Shown here piece by piece: positions 12,601-24,600 of a stretch of DNA of 46,214 nucleotides. Source of the stretch: Acanthaster planci (taxonomy: Eukaryota > Echinodermata > Asteroidea > Valvatida > Acanthasteridae). Location: the NCBI RefSeq assembly GCF_001949145.1, contig NW_019091450.1, positions 1,846,802-1,893,015 of the forward strand, written 5' to 3'. Position numbers and translations under genes: made by a program. The notes under the pieces were generated by a model that searched no databases, had not been told where the DNA came from, and saw nothing but the letters and a program-made list of their open reading frames with translations. The stretch's first letter is position 1; the number at the start of each line of letters is the position of its first letter.

Positions 12601-15600
12601 CCAACTTCCAGGATATTAAGCAATAAAAAAGGAAAGCTCAGAAGAAATGCACCTCTTGCCTTCAGACAACATCTCGCAATCATTAACTCATTACTAGCGC
12701 ACCATGTTCCATTATTTTTCAATCACAGCTTCTCCCATCTTGCCGTCTCTCAATTTCTCTAGGCATTCAGAATGGCTCCTATATTAAACCGGTTACCATG
12801 TTGGACATTCTAAACAGGCACAAGCAGCATTGCATGTTATTCCTGGCACAATCTGGGAATCTTTTATAATTACTGATGAAAGTGATGGATAGAGTTGCTA
12901 CGGCAGTAACTTCCTCATATGACATCTTAAAATCACATAAATGAGCATTAACCAGAAAAACCAGATTAAAGCCTTTACTCACGTTGCGTTTCGCCAGCGT
13001 GTTGTGTAAAAAAAACCCAGAAATTTAGCCGAGCACTTGCCTGAATGGCGGCATCTGCAGCCCACAGCTATTTCAATTTTTGGCTGCATTCTCCATCTTA
13101 TATCGCTGCACATTGCTGTACCATCTCTAAACAGTGCTACCGGTATCTGATCTTTGGTTACTCAAAATATTGAAAAAATAGCACCATGTGAGGCTTCAGA
13201 AAGTGACACATCCTGTGCTGAGTGAATGGCAGTATACCCCAGGCAAACTCGAGCCCTGTGGTGGCTCCGGAGATTTTCAGCCCATTGCAACCCCGCTGTT
13301 GATTCACTTGTTTGCTGTCTAGTATGCATTTCTAACTGCAACATGATGCGGCCCTCGGTTTTGCAGAAGCATCTGCCACTAAGAACCCCTTCACCCCAGG
13401 GAGTGCTGAAGTATCAAGCTTGTAACAGATGTACAGATATAATAAAAAATGTGAAGAATAAAGAGAAAAAAACCTCTTCATAAACTCATATTTAAATATA
13501 TACCGGTATTTAACACGATATGTGTTACGATTTGCCCTGCCAGAGTGCTGCATCTCTAATTCTGCTTTGAGAGACATGACATCTTGTGACTTTATAAAAC
13601 TAACATACTCATACAAACACGTATACGTGTACATGCACATCTAAGATTCAATTAAAACTACTTATAAATCAATTAGTTCCACCTGTTTACTGTCATTACC
13701 TGGCATTTGCTGTTTTATTCCACTGAGACTTTTGCACTTTTAAAATAGGAGAAAATCACGTTAAACACTACACATTTACACAGTTTTTCTCATTCTTCTG
13801 GGAGGCCCATAAGACCTCCACAGTGACCCAGTTCCTTCACGAGTCACAAGCTGCCCTCTACAGTTTCCATGCAAAAGGTTTTGTAAAAGGGAGCATTCTA
13901 TAAATTTGGGGTCCAATTTTGTCCGTGTCCCGGTCACATCTGCCATGTGATTTTGGTCAAAAGGTCAAATTTCATTTTTCAAGAATGATTATTACAGTAA
14001 TGCAAATTATCTACCAAAGAAATAAAAGCAGGTTGAAATCAATTTCAAGGATATTTCCATGTCAAATACACGGGTCGACTGTAATGGGACATAAAAATGT
14101 CCCACTTCTGAACCCAAATTTATGAAACAACCCACAAGCCTAATGCGTGGGCCTTTGTATGGTTTTTCAATGCCTCACACATCAAGGTCATACAAACAGT
14201 ACAGGTACATGTAGATGTTCCTTTTGTGGGTGATTATCACAAAAGACAGGACGACTGTGTGTGATGGTGGGTGCTTGTATTCAGTCTATCCAAGTGCATG
14301 TACCCGGTCAATGTGCATATTTGCAAAACTACTTGTAGATACATGTACACGTTATACATGGACTGCACTCCAGTGAATATGGTGGGCTTGAAAGGAACAG
14401 AGTATGATCTCCGTCGAATCACTCTTCAGTTCAGTGTGGCTTTGGTAGTTTCATTTGTTACACTTTCCTGCTTCTGGCCCCCACTGATACCAATGCCCCA
14501 TCATGGTCAAGTGGTGCCACTGCCAAGATGGAACTACCGGGCTGGCAACCCAAGCAGACCCAACTCCCAGAACATTCTCTGCATTTTTAGCGGACGCTGG
14601 ACCTACCTTCGAATCAGTTTTGCCTACCTGTACCGTAGCTTGCGGGAGAATGGTGGTGTTCTGGACAAGGTTGTCTACGTCATGATGGCGTACGACAAGG
14701 AAACTGAGGTCAAACTAGTCGAGCTGACTAAAACTGCCAACGATCACCTCGGAAAGGAGGTGTTTGAGATCTGGTTTCGCAATCACAACAAAGACACGCG
14801 CGTTCTTCCACAGGGCATCTTTCTTGATTTCATCTACGAAATTTTTGATGCAGTCATGAAGCACCCCGAGCGAAAGTACTTCAAGATGGACGATGACATT
14901 GTTTATTTCCATCCTGGTGCCTTCAGGCAGCTGATAGAGCAGCAGAACACCTCCGAGTGCTTCATGCATTTTGCAAATGTTGGAGGGGCTAACTGGCGGA
15001 GCAGTTATATTCATCAAGAGATGGGTCTTTATGATGACAAAGTAATCAACCCCAAGAAACTCAAGTTTGAGTTCAAACAAAAGGGTGAGCCTAAGTGTGG
15101 GTGGACATCTGTGGAATGTGCTGAGATGGCCTTACAAGCATTCTTGCATCACTACAAGAACCAATCACTGGACAGATTCCTGTTTGACGGACGGTATCTG
15201 ACCAATGAGAGAGCTCACTACAGCATCAATTTGCTCCTGTTGGATGCAAACCTTATTGACGTAAAAGGCTTCTTGGTGGCAAGCCGACCAATCAAACACA
15301 GAGATGAAGGATGGCTGACTGAGGTCTATTCACGTAAAGTCAAGAACCCCAACTGCATCGTAGGCAGGAGTTTCATTGTGCACTTCTCATATCCTGTCAC
15401 TCTACAAGAGATTTCAAAGCGGGATTTTCTGGGAAAGTTTGAGAGGATTGCTTATACTGATCTGGTGAAATACCTACCACAAAAATTTCAAACCATTCTT
15501 GGCTTCAATGGATCAGCTGCAGTCCATAATTAAAAGAAAATAGCACACTTGATGAGTAATCGTTCCTGACATTTGTGTGGGCAGGCCTTCTGAGGCACTA

Positions 15601-18600
15601 ATCCAGCATTATCCAGTGAAGACTGCCTCTTGCTTTTTACAGGTTTTCTTGGACAATTTCACCAAAAAGTTGGTAACTCAAATTCATTTTGACACTCCCT
15701 TTTTTTCTACTGGTATGTAGTGGTAAATGTATGGCCAAAATACCCGCAGAAAAATCTGTACGAATTTGAAAGCATGTTGGGGTAAGAGTAAACATTGTTA
15801 AATGTAAAAAAAATTAACTACAGGTCCCAGTTTGTTGTATATGGGTCACTCCATGAGGTTGGAGCACAATTTGTGATGGTGTCAATTGTTACATGGGTTC
15901 CCTAAAAATGAACAGTTATTTCCCTTCATGTGGATTCCAAATTGACATTGTTATACATCTTGCAAGGCTGAATACAGAGGTGTACATGTATGTTATGTTT
16001 ACAGAGTAAATGACCTACTCTACAGGTCATGACAGGTGGTAAAAGTTTTGGATGTAACACGGACACCGTCACAAATTGTGCCCCAACCTATGGAATGACG
16101 AATGCTAGTTAATTGAAACTTACATGTACATGTACCGGTACATGTACATGTATCTTGAAATGAGTACATTGAAGGACATGCCCCTATCTTCAAGTTACAT
16201 GTACATGTACATGATTGTAGAAAAGATGTGTGGCAGGGTTACAGGGGCCTCATTTGCCCATTAAAAACTCCAAGTTACCGGTGCATGTACTTTAATTCTG
16301 CTCGATGCAGAGAAGTGTGGTCGCTTGGATGGCACTCTCAGGCAATTCATTCCAGCTACCTACATGTATCCACTACCCTTTGACTATAGCTTCCTGACAT
16401 GAAGTCTGGATCTGGATTTGGCTATATGTGCATGTAGTTTCCGTGACTGACCTCTGGTACCCTGGTAGTCAGCTTTCTGGAACACTGAGTCTGGATTAAT
16501 TCTATCCATTTGATGCATGATTCTGCAGGTTTGAATAAGACCCCCCCCCTAGTTTTCTTCTTGTTTCTGGTGCAGTGAGGTGCAGTTTGTTTAACCTCTT
16601 GTCATGAGGCAAGTCTTTCAGACTTGGGATAAGCTTGGGTGGAACATTTTCAGTTGCATTAGTACATTGGGTTTATCAGAATGTTGAAGTACTTTATTTG
16701 TTCTAGCAAAAAAGGCGATAAATCTCAGAAAAGAATTCTGCGATGTATTACTTTATCTGTATGTAGAGAAGTCTGGTAATGTGTGGCATTTGGTCAGGCA
16801 TGTGTGCGACACAGCAGACAAGTGTGTACAGATGAATTTAACAACATAGGAGCAGTCGTTGACATGCAAATGTACCAAATGTTTGCATATGATGACATGG
16901 TCATAAGTACTAGAAAAGTTTCAAACCAAAGTTGTGCATAAATGCAAAGCATCTGAACACTGAGCAACAAGACCATTTGTATTGGCAGTCACGGGTTGCA
17001 GGCACATCACCCTTTCCAGTACATGTACCGGTAGTTGTGTAAATTTTACCTGAGAAATCACATTTGATCCATGAATTTAAGGCTTTGTGTACTGTATGCA
17101 CAGTATTTCTAAATACATGGACAGTCATTCAGTGTTACTTGCAAGTGTTTTTGACTCTCATGGTACCAAGGGGGAAACAATGCCTTAACTCGCCCTCCTT
17201 TACTATATGTTTTGTGTCATGTGTATTATGCACATGTACACTGTACATGTACATGTACATACAGTACAGATCACTGCTAAAGACCAGATTATGTTCTGTG
17301 CCTGTGATCTGTCCAAATCAAGGCGGGACCATAAATCAACCGTAAATCATTATGGTTCAGACTAATTCTCTTTGTCCATTGGTTTTACAACATCTCTTGA
17401 TTTTCCCTAGTTAATTTTTTTTGATAATAAAACATGCTTACTATTTTTTTAGTTTCTCTAATGGTGTTTTTAACCAATCAAAAGTCTGACTTAAATATCT
17501 GGACTTTAGAAAAGGGCATAAGCCCAATAATATACAGTTTCTCTTCCGTGACCATCTACTGTAAAATTGTACAGTTCAGTGCACAGAACAGTAGTCTAGC
17601 ATTCCCACAGCAGGCTCAAAAGGCCGGACAAGACCAGGTGAATCAATCATTCACCACTGTAAATTATAGATTCTGTCTGTTGACCTAGCCTCCCATTCTT
17701 TCTTTTTTTTGCAAACCTGTTTGTGTGGGTACATGTACATGTAGGTAACCAGTACCCCCACCTCATTGCAGCGTGGGAAGAGTCAAACTAGAGAATTATT
17801 CAACCACATACATGAAGCATTTGCCTGTCAGAGTTGTTAACAATCATGATATAACAAAAAAAAATCAGATTTTGAAAATTTAAATCGGATTTTTCAAAAT
17901 CAAATCAGAGTTTAAAAATCTTCATCAGGTTTTAAGTTTTATTTAAACATGTTTGTGCATGTGCACAGTGGGATTTTGGTCAAGGTTGATGCATACATGT
18001 ATTAAAGAGCACTTCTAAGGAAAACATGTTTTCTCTGATTTTATCTGTGCAAATAAATATGGAGGCATCCAAATCGAATGCAGTGTCATTTGTCTTCAGA
18101 ACTCAACGTCGTGTATAACAAGCTAAAAAAAATTTTCCTGTTCATGCCAAGATGCAAATTCTGAATGTAGATTGCATATCATTCAGAGAAAACAGAGAAA
18201 ATGAGGGGAACCTTCACCCTGTGTTCGTAGCGGATAAACTCTTCTGCATGCCAAACAATGGCTACATGCATTGTAAAATCTAAATTATTTGAAACATCTC
18301 TTCATAAGATTTAGATTGATTGATTGATTGATTAATTGCTATGAGATTTATAAAGGAAAGGGTCTTGACTCTAATGAGTAAAAACATTAAGTTAAAAGAC
18401 AATAATATAATATTAATATACAATCCAAACATTAAACAGTAAAAACAAAATAATACGACTGAAAGATACAGATACAATACAATTAATCAACAAACATACG
18501 AACAGCTCTGTAAGGTGTCTGCTGCTTCATGCAATCAGAGATGCCGTAACTGCCAGACAAAGCCTGGTGCACCACGATAACACTGCAAATTTCTCTTTCA

Positions 18601-21600
18601 GTCTACAGACTAGTCCCTGAAGTTCTTGCCAACAAGTCTTGCAAACTGTCTGACATCTACCGGTATTTTTCCATAGCATTTATACTTTTCTTTCAAATAG
18701 CAGCCACATCCAATCTTGTTTTTGGTCATGCATCGGTTAGAAATTTAACAGGAGCTTCAAGATTTGTACCAGTATATTCAATTGCATATTCTAGATGCTC
18801 CAGCCAATTCTTCCTTTCAAATATGAAAAAAAAAGGTTTCTCAGTATTTCTGTAGACGTGATTTTGTGTATAATTTTAATTTTTTTGTGAGCCTGAAGAA
18901 CCATGTAGACAAAGTTGTTACTCATACTTGTTAAAACCCATGGAATTACATGTAGGTAGGGATTGAAAACCAAATCCAAACGTGGACTGAGTCGGGAATC
19001 AAACTCAGGCTGCAGAGGTGAAAGAAAGGCAAGGAAGAAAGCACTTGCCAACCTGACTCCTCTGCACATGTGCATACAGGTAGGCTCCATCGATATCGTG
19101 TTTTGGCTGATACCATATTGTTTTTTAATATCAATATTATCAATATTTCGAATTTTATTCATTTCAGTTTTCGAGGTATTATAACAGGTGTGAAGTGCTA
19201 GTAAAGTGTTCTAAAGGTTGACCCCTACACCGTAATGGTGTGATTCGATTCCCTTTGGCGACATGTTCTAGCATCCGTATTGCCTACATGGATGGGATAC
19301 ATGCCACCGTGCATGGCGATATCATCAGCACGTGGTGCTAGTCTACGTACATTTGGTTAGCAAATAATTCTCTGTTTTGGAGGATAAATTTTGTGACATT
19401 TTCGAGGCAAAGTGTACGCGAATTATTGAGTGCGAGACTGAGATAGGTGACTGAATCCATTCTTCAAAGGTCACCGTATAAGCTGCCCGGAGTATAAGCT
19501 ACAAGGAAATTTTTCACTCAGCATGAGAACCAATGTAAGTCATGGCTTATCGAAAATTACGGTAATGTGACATGCTTTCCTATTTTTTAAATAAAGTTCA
19601 GTAGCGATATTTTTCCAAAATATGATATTTTTGACATATCGATAATACCAAATAACTAATATCAGAGATATCAAAAACAAAACCCATATCGATAATATCG
19701 ATATATCAACGGTATGTACATGTACATATGTGGAGCAATAGTGATTTCCTTGTCCAAGACGACAGCCGTGATAAGCAGGAGGGGTCGAACTGAATGGTGT
19801 TCCTCCACTGCCTACACTGCACTCTATTATCTGTCAGAGTTGGCTCCGAAGCATGCTCACCAATCCGAGAAGCCAAGCCTCATTGACTCTATCAAGAAAC
19901 TGCTTATCGGCGTGGGACGCCACTACTGATGTTGAGGAAAACAACCCAGACCCTTTACGACACCGCGGAACAGATTGCCACACCTCTACGTGAAACAATT
20001 TTTTCTTTCGTACGCCTGCATGTAGCTAATTGAATACTGGCTGTCTTCGAAAACCCAAGGGCCTGATCTATGGAAGAAAGATCTCCCGCCTATAATTACC
20101 CTATTAAATTTCCCACCTTTAGTAGATGCTACACACTGCTCCCCCACCCACCTCCTACTAGAACATTCAACTCATCACAGGGTCATCAACACAGCCACGA
20201 TAACTTTTTATCATTGATGACTGTTAATTGAATATTGATTTTGCTGACAAAGTACTGATGTCAAAAGCATGGAGGGGCAGGCAGTAAATCACCTGCACGT
20301 ATTATGTTCCTCAAAAAGACAAATATTCCAAGGATGTACAAGAAGAAAAATTACTTCTTTTTTCACAGTTTTCTAGCAGCTTTAGGCACTTTTTCAGTGC
20401 TTAAAAAAAATTTATCAGAGACTGACATTTATTACAAAATTTCACTAACCCTTATATACAGTGTGTACATGTAACTCTCCTTATGGCTAGAATTGGCCAC
20501 AACTGAAATGGCACTTTAAATTCTGTTCAGTGTACACCTGTCACAGAAAGTTGTCTCGTTTGTGCAAGGCTTTGACACACATCAATGCCTTGTTAGTGAT
20601 AAAAAGGCAGTCTACCAGGACTTACGGTATGCAGGTCTACAAAAACAACCCTCCCCCAATGGTGGAACATTATGGAAAGAGATTAAGCACAGTATCAAGT
20701 GTGAAATACATGTACATGAAGAATATATGGTACAGGTACATTCATTCAGACCTTATATTTTGTTACTTCAGCAATTTGATTCTTACATGTACATGAAATG
20801 CATGCACATGTACATGTACATGTATAAGCAAGAATGTAGCCATGGCCCAAGCTTCAGCCACATGTACATGACATGCATGTGCATACATGTACATACCGTT
20901 CACTGTTCACTTTTATACAAAATTGCATCTTTTCCTGCAACATGTCTTGCCAATGCAAGAGCATTACATGTACTTTATACTGCAGTCAGGTCACAGGGAA
21001 AACAGTAAGGCCTCAAGACGACAACATGCCTTGGGACAAGGTTGCATCATGCTGCATTGACTAGTCTTCATTCCAGCATTGATTTAATTGTTTATTGCCA
21101 AAAATCTGAACATTACTGTGTTGTATTTATACCAGGGGTTGAAGATTTGACCCTAGTGGAGGTAATTTTGCCTCTTACAACCGCGTGCATGCGTGGTAGC
21201 TAGATGTGCATTTTGTTATGGTCTTGACTGGTCTCGAGGGGGAGACCCGAGGAGAAAGCTCACATTACCCCCAATCAATCAGCCCAGAAGAAGAGTTACA
21301 TATAGATCACATGTCCCATTCAAGACTGACGTGATTATCTCCATGTGCCACGAACAGAAGACACACCCACAACACCAAGCCACATTAATAAAAGAATGCT
21401 GCGCACGCTGGACACTCCCAACTGCATCGAGGGTCGCTCAGTAATATTGATTTAAGCTGTCCGAAGTCCGACAACAGATGGCACTATTACAGTGGGGCAG
21501 GACATTAAAATACATGTACTTGTGCACCAGGTCCAGTTTAGAATCCGAAGGTACAATCATGCATGCTTTGCTAGAATGGGGTAATTTTTCTTTCATTTTT

Positions 21601-24600
21601 GTGGAACATCATAAAATAAAACTGTTATCAGTTCCACACGAGGGTCAGGCAGCAACTTGGACTTTGACAACAAAACAAGGAATTCTAATCTTTACAAGAC
21701 TTTCTACAGTGTTTTTTCAATTTTCAATGGCATGAGTGTGAAGTGAAAAACAAGGAAATCAGCTGATCCAAGGAAAAGTTGTATGCCTGAAGGGTATACA
21801 ATGTGGATTCAATTCTGCCCAGCAGGCATACACGTAGGAACACAAAATCATGAAAAAGTCTAGAAAAGTATCCAGGTTTTAAGCCAAACTTTTGTAATAC
21901 AAGCCATGTCAAGGGCACAATGAAAATATAGCAGACAGAAATTAATTTTCAAGAGAGTTTCTCAAAAATGAACAAACAAATTGAGTTTCCAGCAATCTAC
22001 AAACTTTGTAAATGTGACGCACAGACACTCTGTGAAAATGAAGTCGCCAGAGCCATTTTGGAGTAAAAAGTCCTTTAAAATAATTTTGCACAGTGTAAAT
22101 CAATAGGAGCCCACAGCATTTTTCACCACGGAGTATCCACTTTCATCAGGATGCCAAACTGAGTGATACATCAAAACAAAAAGCTAAATTTGCTCTTTCC
22201 AATACAAATGAAAACTCAAAAAGTGGCTCTGACGACTTAAGTGGGTCACATATATCTAAACTTTGAATCATCTACATGTATTTTGAAATCAGAACGTACA
22301 CTCTGAAAGAAGCAGGAAATGCCTCTGATGAAACACTGGGTGATTGAGTTGGCAATGGTATTCCTTCAAAGAGTAAAGACTGGACGATATTTCTCCCTTT
22401 TTTCTGTGATCAAGTATAAGATGATGGGAAGGCAGACTGCACTGGAGCATTCTGCAATCGTTTCTAATGCCTGTTTTAGCTGTTTGGAGTCCAGTTAGAA
22501 TTTGATGGATTCATTGCGTTCACAAGCAGCTGTGATTGTTTTCACGGCGACGACATCGGAAACATTTTCATTTCATGAACACCAAAATGCACCAAAAGGC
22601 TGACGATGGACTGCAAGCTAAGTTGATTCTTGAAAGATATATTGCCGCTGACTTCCGTGGATGATTCTTCAGCATCCTGACAAGTTTCTGTCTGCTGAAG
22701 ATCTGATCAGTGGAAAGTTGTGTGCCCGTCGAAATCTGTGGATCCATGGAGGATTCTCATGCCTGGCTCGGTCAAAAAGTGGAGGTAAGGGGGGTAGATA
22801 TCCCCTGTTCCCCATGTGATCTTATTCGTGTTATAACACACCTCTTGCTAATTCTTAATCCCGGTTAGCTGAAACACACCCACGTGGGGGTTCACCAGTA
22901 TACACTTACGCATGAAATGTGAGTCAGCTTGAACTAGAATATTGCATGTGTAATTTCTAGACTACAGTACCCGATTGGGCACTATATTCAAAGTTTTGAC
23001 AATTACAACGCCCTCACATAATGTGACAGGTGAAAAGCACCTCAAAAACTGATCTCAGGAAACTAAAAATATTGCTATAATTGTTGAATTGCTTATTGTT
23101 GAATTAATTATGGGTTAATTTTTGAATTAACCCAGTTCAATTGTCAAACCTTGAAAATTACAGAGGTGAGTTATTAGACACATATGGACTGTAATTCAGT
23201 CACTCAGGCACTTCCATGCCCACCCCTCCTGAAGAAGGCCAAGGGAAATATGACCCTCTTCTGGTCATGCAGAGACCCTTAGGGTGCATAGTTGTGCACT
23301 AGTACCCTTACTGCCAGAACATACATGTGTACTGCCAATGGCAGCTTTTCTGTGATGTAAATCGTTAGAATTATGAAATAAAACTTGGGGCACCTACCTA
23401 ATTTCGCCGTGATTGCGTTCAGTATGGAGTCGGAATCCCTGAGCATGCATGGCGTCGTGGTGCAAATCTGAATGTGATACTTTCCCACGGGACTCCTGTC
23501 AGTAGAGAAACGATTCAGCTGACTTCAATCTGACTTGACAATGAGCTTGAGGCTTTTCATTAGAATTGCTAATAATACAATAAAGCCAACATGTCTCTTT
23601 TTATAGATGACGCTGAGAAAGTGCCCACTTGTACTATTAGGACAGAAAAGTGCAGAACTAAATGCTGCAATTTGTGGGAAAAAAACTTGATTTGGGAACA
23701 ATAAAACAGAAGAGGGCCTTGCCTTCTGCTGTTGTGTGTCGCCCAACTATGACAGCTGGCAGACAGTTCCAAACTGGAACCAGCCCTAGCATGAAGGAAT
23801 GGCCATCTTTAATCTTATACTTGTCCATAATTTTCAAGCCACAGCCCAGTATTTTAGATATGATAATTACATTAGCTGAGCTATTGCTTTCGTTAAAGTT
23901 TCTTTTTTTTCAGACTTTTTTTGTGATAGGGGACTTTGATAGTTTTATTTATCTGATTGATTTCAAACTTGGTAGACCTTTAAATAATCATGTCAGGTTC
24001 GTCCCAAAAGAAATTCGTCATGATGACATCATCACATGATTTATATTTGAATTTTGAATATTTAAGTTTTTCCCATAAGTTTTGTGCACGTTTTTCTACT
24101 AAATTATTGTGTTACATGAATATTGGTATTTTTAAAAGATCTGATTGACTTCATACTTAGCAAACCTTCCGACAATTACAAAGGGATAGTCTAACACCAT
24201 AATTGTCATGATGACATCTTCACGTCATTTATTTTAAATTTTCAGTATTTAATATTGCCCATATATATATATAGGTGTTTTACATGTTTTTCAACAGGAA
24301 GACTACTTCTGCACTGTTATCTATCTGACTGAGTTCGTGTTAGGGGCACACACGAAGGCCCCAAGCTAGAAAAGGTTCCTGTACAAGTTCTCATAATGAC
24401 ATCATACGCTGGCAAATCATGTTGCATTAAAGGGGTACTCTTTAAAGTTCTATCTCGTTAAGTACATGTCTGATTTGATTGAAACTTCGTGTATAGCTCA
24501 GAGGGGAAGGGTTTTAGACCAAGACTGGCTTGATGTGATGATGACCTCATCTAGTGCCAAGTCACATGACATAAAAGGGGCACTCTATAATGTGCTATAT

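Larger units (their letters stand above)
6632..23397 (-). other. NDUFV2 intron 5 (16.8 kb)
   Basis: Bounded by matching phase-1 splice sites. It holds the hAT-like element at 6917-7378, the (CAAA)n tract at 9465-9612, a fold-back element at 13894-14126, the antisense glycosyltransferase-like gene at 14271-15533, a half copy of a fold-back element at 18002-18264 and a SINE-like copy near 18955-19068. From 19090-19185 and 19600-19710 there is ATCGATAT-rich low-complexity DNA. In 7400-13890, 15534-18000 and 19800-23390 I see no convincing exon, only scattered GTACATGTAC motifs. Confidence 0.85.

Noticed and set aside
19085-19710. Inverted element with ATCGATAT-rich ends
   Set aside because: Both ends are rich in ATCGATAT-type low-complexity sequence, but arms could not be aligned with confidence by eye.
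21193-21444. Decayed copy of the C-terminus of the nested glycosyltransferase-like gene
   Set aside because: Only about 13 bases (CCCAACTGCATCG) match 15350-15362; the surroundings do not align.
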